From Chachezhania sediminis (lineage in GTDB: Bacteria > Pseudomonadota > Alphaproteobacteria > Rhodobacterales > Rhodobacteraceae), in contig NZ_VOPH01000008.1 of assembly GCF_009765275.1 (NCBI RefSeq), positions 1 through 64,000 of the forward strand: 64,000 bases of DNA, read 5' to 3'. The position numbers and the translations under genes are program-made. Below the pieces are notes generated by a model that ran no database searches, was not told the origin of the DNA, and was given only the letters and a program-made list of their open reading frames with translations. Below, one piece after another: positions 62,198 to 64,000 of the stretch (positions are counted from its first letter, which is position 1; the number at the start of each line of letters is the position of its first letter).

Positions 62198-63103
62198 CTA
62201 TCGGCGGGTGCGGGCGGCGCGGCGTTCCAGCCAGCCGAACAGCAGCGCAAAACTGTAGCAAAGGGCGAAGTACATGGCGCCGACAAGGATCCATGTCTCG
62301 AACACGCGGGTGGTGGTCGATGCGACCTCGGTCGCCAGGAACGTCAGCTCCTGGATGGAAATCAGCGAGACGATGGCCGAATCCTTGATCAGCGAGATGA
62401 ACTGACCCGCCATCGGCGGCAACACCTTGCGCAGCGCCTGCGGCAGGATCACGTCGCGCAGGACGTTCAGCGGCGACAGGCCGATGGCCTGCCCGGCCTC
62501 CCATTGGCCCTTGGGGATCGACTGGATGCCGGCGCGGACGATTTCAGTCACATAGGCGCCTTCGAACATCGCAAGGCACAGAAGGCCGGCCAGGAAGTTC
62601 CCGAACAGCTCTGGGCGGCCGAAGAGCACGCGGAAGACGGAGTTGTCGACGGCGGGGCTGTGGGTGTCGATGTTGTCGACACCCAGCAGCGGAAAGATCT
62701 GGCTGGTGACGAAGAAGAAGAAGATGAAGATGAAGACGACCGGCGGGATGTTCCGGATCAGCTCGACATAGCCGCGGGACAGGATCTTCAGGGTCAGGTT
62801 GTCGCTGGTTCGGCAAAAGCCCATCACGACGCCGATCACCGTGGCCAGGATCGTGCCCCAGACGGCCAGGCGCAGCGTGGTGAACAGGCCCAGCAGCAGC
62901 AGGTTCGCGACCCAGTGGCCGGTCTCCGGATCCCAGCGGATCACGAAGCCCAGGACGCGGGACCAGTTCCAGTCATAGACTAGGACGTCGTTCACCTTGT
63001 AGACCGCATAAAGGACCAGGGCCGCCACGGCGCCGAACAGGATCAGGTCGACGAAGGTCAGGCGCTTCCTTGGCGGCGCGGGCGGCGGGTCGGTGCGGTT
63101 CAT
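62198..63103 (-). CDS. polar amino acid ABC transporter permease (HisM/GltK-like)
   Basis: A 301-residue permease. The N-terminal part is long for the family, with one extra helix ([16 protein letters not shown]) before the [20 protein letters not shown] start of the transport domain. The EAA motif is [20 protein letters not shown]. Only one permease gene is present, so the channel is probably a homodimer, or a second permease lies beyond the window. It follows the receptor gene after a 58-base gap with a hairpin. Confidence 0.93.
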   Translation of the reverse strand: MNRTDPPPAPPRKRLTFVDLILFGAVAALVLYAVYKVNDVLVYDWNWSRVLGFVIRWDPETGHWVANLLLLGLFTTLRLAVWGTILATVIGVVMGFCRTSDNLTLKILSRGYVELIRNIPPVVFIFIFFFFVTSQIFPLLGVDNIDTHSPAVDNSVFRVLFGRPELFGNFLAGLLCLAMFEGAYVTEIVRAGIQSIPKGQWEAGQAIGLSPLNVLRDVILPQALRKVLPPMAGQFISLIKDSAIVSLISIQELTFLATEVASTTTRVFETWILVGAMYFALCYSFALLFGWLERRAARTRR

Positions 63104-63125
63104 GCGGGGTCTTTCGTGGAAAGGG

Positions 63126-63150
63126 CCAGAGCGCGCGTGCCGCGCTCTGG
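63126..63150 (-). promoter_or_regulatory. intercistronic hairpin after the amino acid receptor gene
   Basis: Arms CCAGAGCGCG and CGCGCTCTGG are perfect over 10 bases with a five-base loop. It lies 11 bases after the receptor stop. It is probably an mRNA-stabilising or attenuating hairpin, the third of its kind in the window. Confidence 0.6.
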
Positions 63151-63161
63151 TCTGTGTCGGG

Positions 63162-63989
63162 TCACTGGTTCGGGGCGACCATGTCCTTCCACGCGGACTG
63201 GTCCTTGAACCAGTAGTCGTGGGTTTCCTGCAGCCAGCCGTTCGAGATGTTCACCAGGATCCAGTTGGAAAAGAAGTTCAGCGCGTCCGGGTCGCCCTTG
63301 CGCAGGGCAAAGGCCTCGTCCCCCTTGGACAGGTTCTCGCCATTGTTGGCGACGAAGACCTTGTCGGGATAGGCGTCGGCCCAGAACCGCGGCTTGGGCG
63401 CGGACGAGATCGTGGCATAGGCGTTGCCGTTCACGACCTCCTGAAAGGCCTGGGCATCGTCGTCGAACTGGCGCAGCGTGGCTTTGGGGAACCGCTTCTG
63501 GGCGAAGTTGCAGGGCGTGGCGCCGCGACGGCAGGAAATCGTCACTTTCGGATCGTTGTATTCGTCCATCGAGGTGAAGCCGCCCGCCAGTTCGGTATTC
63601 GCGGCCATCTGCTGACCGGAATGGGCGTAGGGGATGGTGAAGTTGACCGTCAGGTTCCGCTGCGGCGTGATCGACATGCCGCCGATGATGATGTCGAACT
63701 TCTTGGCCAGCAGGGCGGGGATGATGCCGCTCCACGCCGTGGGGACGAATTCGACCTCGACCCCCATGTCCGCGGCCACCTTCTTGGCGACCTCGACTTC
63801 AAAGCCCATCAGGTTGCCATCCTTGTCGCGCATGGCCCAGGGCACGAAGGTCGACATGCCGACGATCAGCTTGCCGCGCTTCTGGATGTCGTCGACCACG
63901 CTGTCGGCGGCGGCCGGCACGGCAACTGCGGCCACGGCGGTGGCCACGACGGCGAACAGCATGGCCTTGACGGATTTCACGAACGTCAT
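63162..63989 (-). CDS. polar amino acid ABC transporter substrate-binding protein, family 3
   Basis: A 275-residue periplasmic receptor. A Sec signal (FAVVATAVAAVAVPAAADS) is followed by the family-3 hallmarks RGKLIVGMSTFVPWAMRDKD, GFEVEVAKKVAADMG, FDIIIGGMSITPQR and the ligand-loop NFTIPYAHSGQQ. A Cys pair in SCRRGATPC may form a disulfide in the second lobe, an unusual feature. The ATG at 63989 follows GGAGG. It heads a three-gene importer operon that reads toward the oxygenase gene. Confidence 0.95.
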   Translation of the reverse strand: MTFVKSVKAMLFAVVATAVAAVAVPAAADSVVDDIQKRGKLIVGMSTFVPWAMRDKDGNLMGFEVEVAKKVAADMGVEVEFVPTAWSGIIPALLAKKFDIIIGGMSITPQRNLTVNFTIPYAHSGQQMAANTELAGGFTSMDEYNDPKVTISCRRGATPCNFAQKRFPKATLRQFDDDAQAFQEVVNGNAYATISSAPKPRFWADAYPDKVFVANNGENLSKGDEAFALRKGDPDALNFFSNWILVNISNGWLQETHDYWFKDQSAWKDMVAPNQ

Positions 63990-64000
63990 TGTTTCCCTCC

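Noticed and set aside
1-64000. CRISPR array, tRNA or rRNA genes, intact insertion sequences
   Set aside because: No regularly spaced repeats, cloverleaf-like sequences, rRNA motifs or transposase motifs were noticed on reading; a dedicated scan was not possible.

Overview
The window is GC-rich DNA from an alphaproteobacterium, most likely a member of the Rhodobacterales (roseobacter/Paracoccus-type). The reasons are a complete repABC replication and partition module at 17.4-21.0 kb, dense operons joined by ATGA/GTGA/TGATG stop-start overlaps, and a gene stock rich in ABC and TRAP transporters. The repABC module shows that this is a plasmid or chromid, not the main chromosome. No rRNA, tRNA, CRISPR array, phage gene or intact insertion sequence was seen.

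Layout. (1) 1-0.94 kb: 5' part of an Orn/Lys/Arg decarboxylase gene cut by the window edge. (2) 1.2-10.5 kb: a peptide-type ABC importer with two different hydrolase genes (alpha/beta hydrolase, C45 Ntn hydrolase), and divergently a GntR regulator plus a NylB/class-C-type serine hydrolase; this looks like an amide or ester scavenging island. (3) 10.5-12.8 kb: a decaying stretch with a frameshifted, truncated DUF1254 gene, a small intact membrane-protein gene and an aminotransferase relic. (4) 12.8-16.6 kb: FAD amine/imino-acid oxidase, LysR regulator and an ALDH7-type semialdehyde dehydrogenase, which resembles the amaA/amaB pipecolate (lysine) route. (5) 16.6-21.0 kb: repABC with a DnaA box, parS-like palindromes and an antisense RNA locus. 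(6) 21.0-22.6 kb: a gene-poor stretch. (7) 22.6-31.6 kb: M20 deacylase, acetylpolyamine amidohydrolase, GntR, class II aldolase and a second peptide-type ABC importer. (8) 32.0-50.1 kb: a large CoA-thioester pathway (MaoC hydratase, DUF35 protein plus thiolase, two SDRs, tandem CoA-transferase, enoyl-CoA hydratase, acyl-CoA dehydrogenase, two acyl-CoA ligases, AMACR-type racemase, FMN enzyme, MarR) with a TRAP transporter. (9) 50.5-56.6 kb: XRE-cupin regulator, second TRAP transporter, GST, MOSC protein and a VanB-type reductase. (10) 56.7-64 kb: porin, phospholipase D-type protein, VanA-type Rieske oxygenase, and a polar amino acid ABC importer.

How it fits together. The replicon looks like a catabolic accessory replicon: each transport system sits next to the enzymes that would process its cargo. 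The most distinctive part is the 32-50 kb block, whose enzyme set (AMACR, MFE-2-like hydratase, HSD17B4-like and DECR2-like SDRs, SCP-x-like thiolase) is the bacterial counterpart of peroxisomal oxidation of 2-methyl-branched acyl chains. A shared 13-base operator-like sequence precedes two of its operons, and a MarR gene lies inside it. The Rieske oxygenase at 60.2 kb and the VanB-type reductase at 55.7 kb form a plausible but physically separated demethylase/hydroxylase pair.
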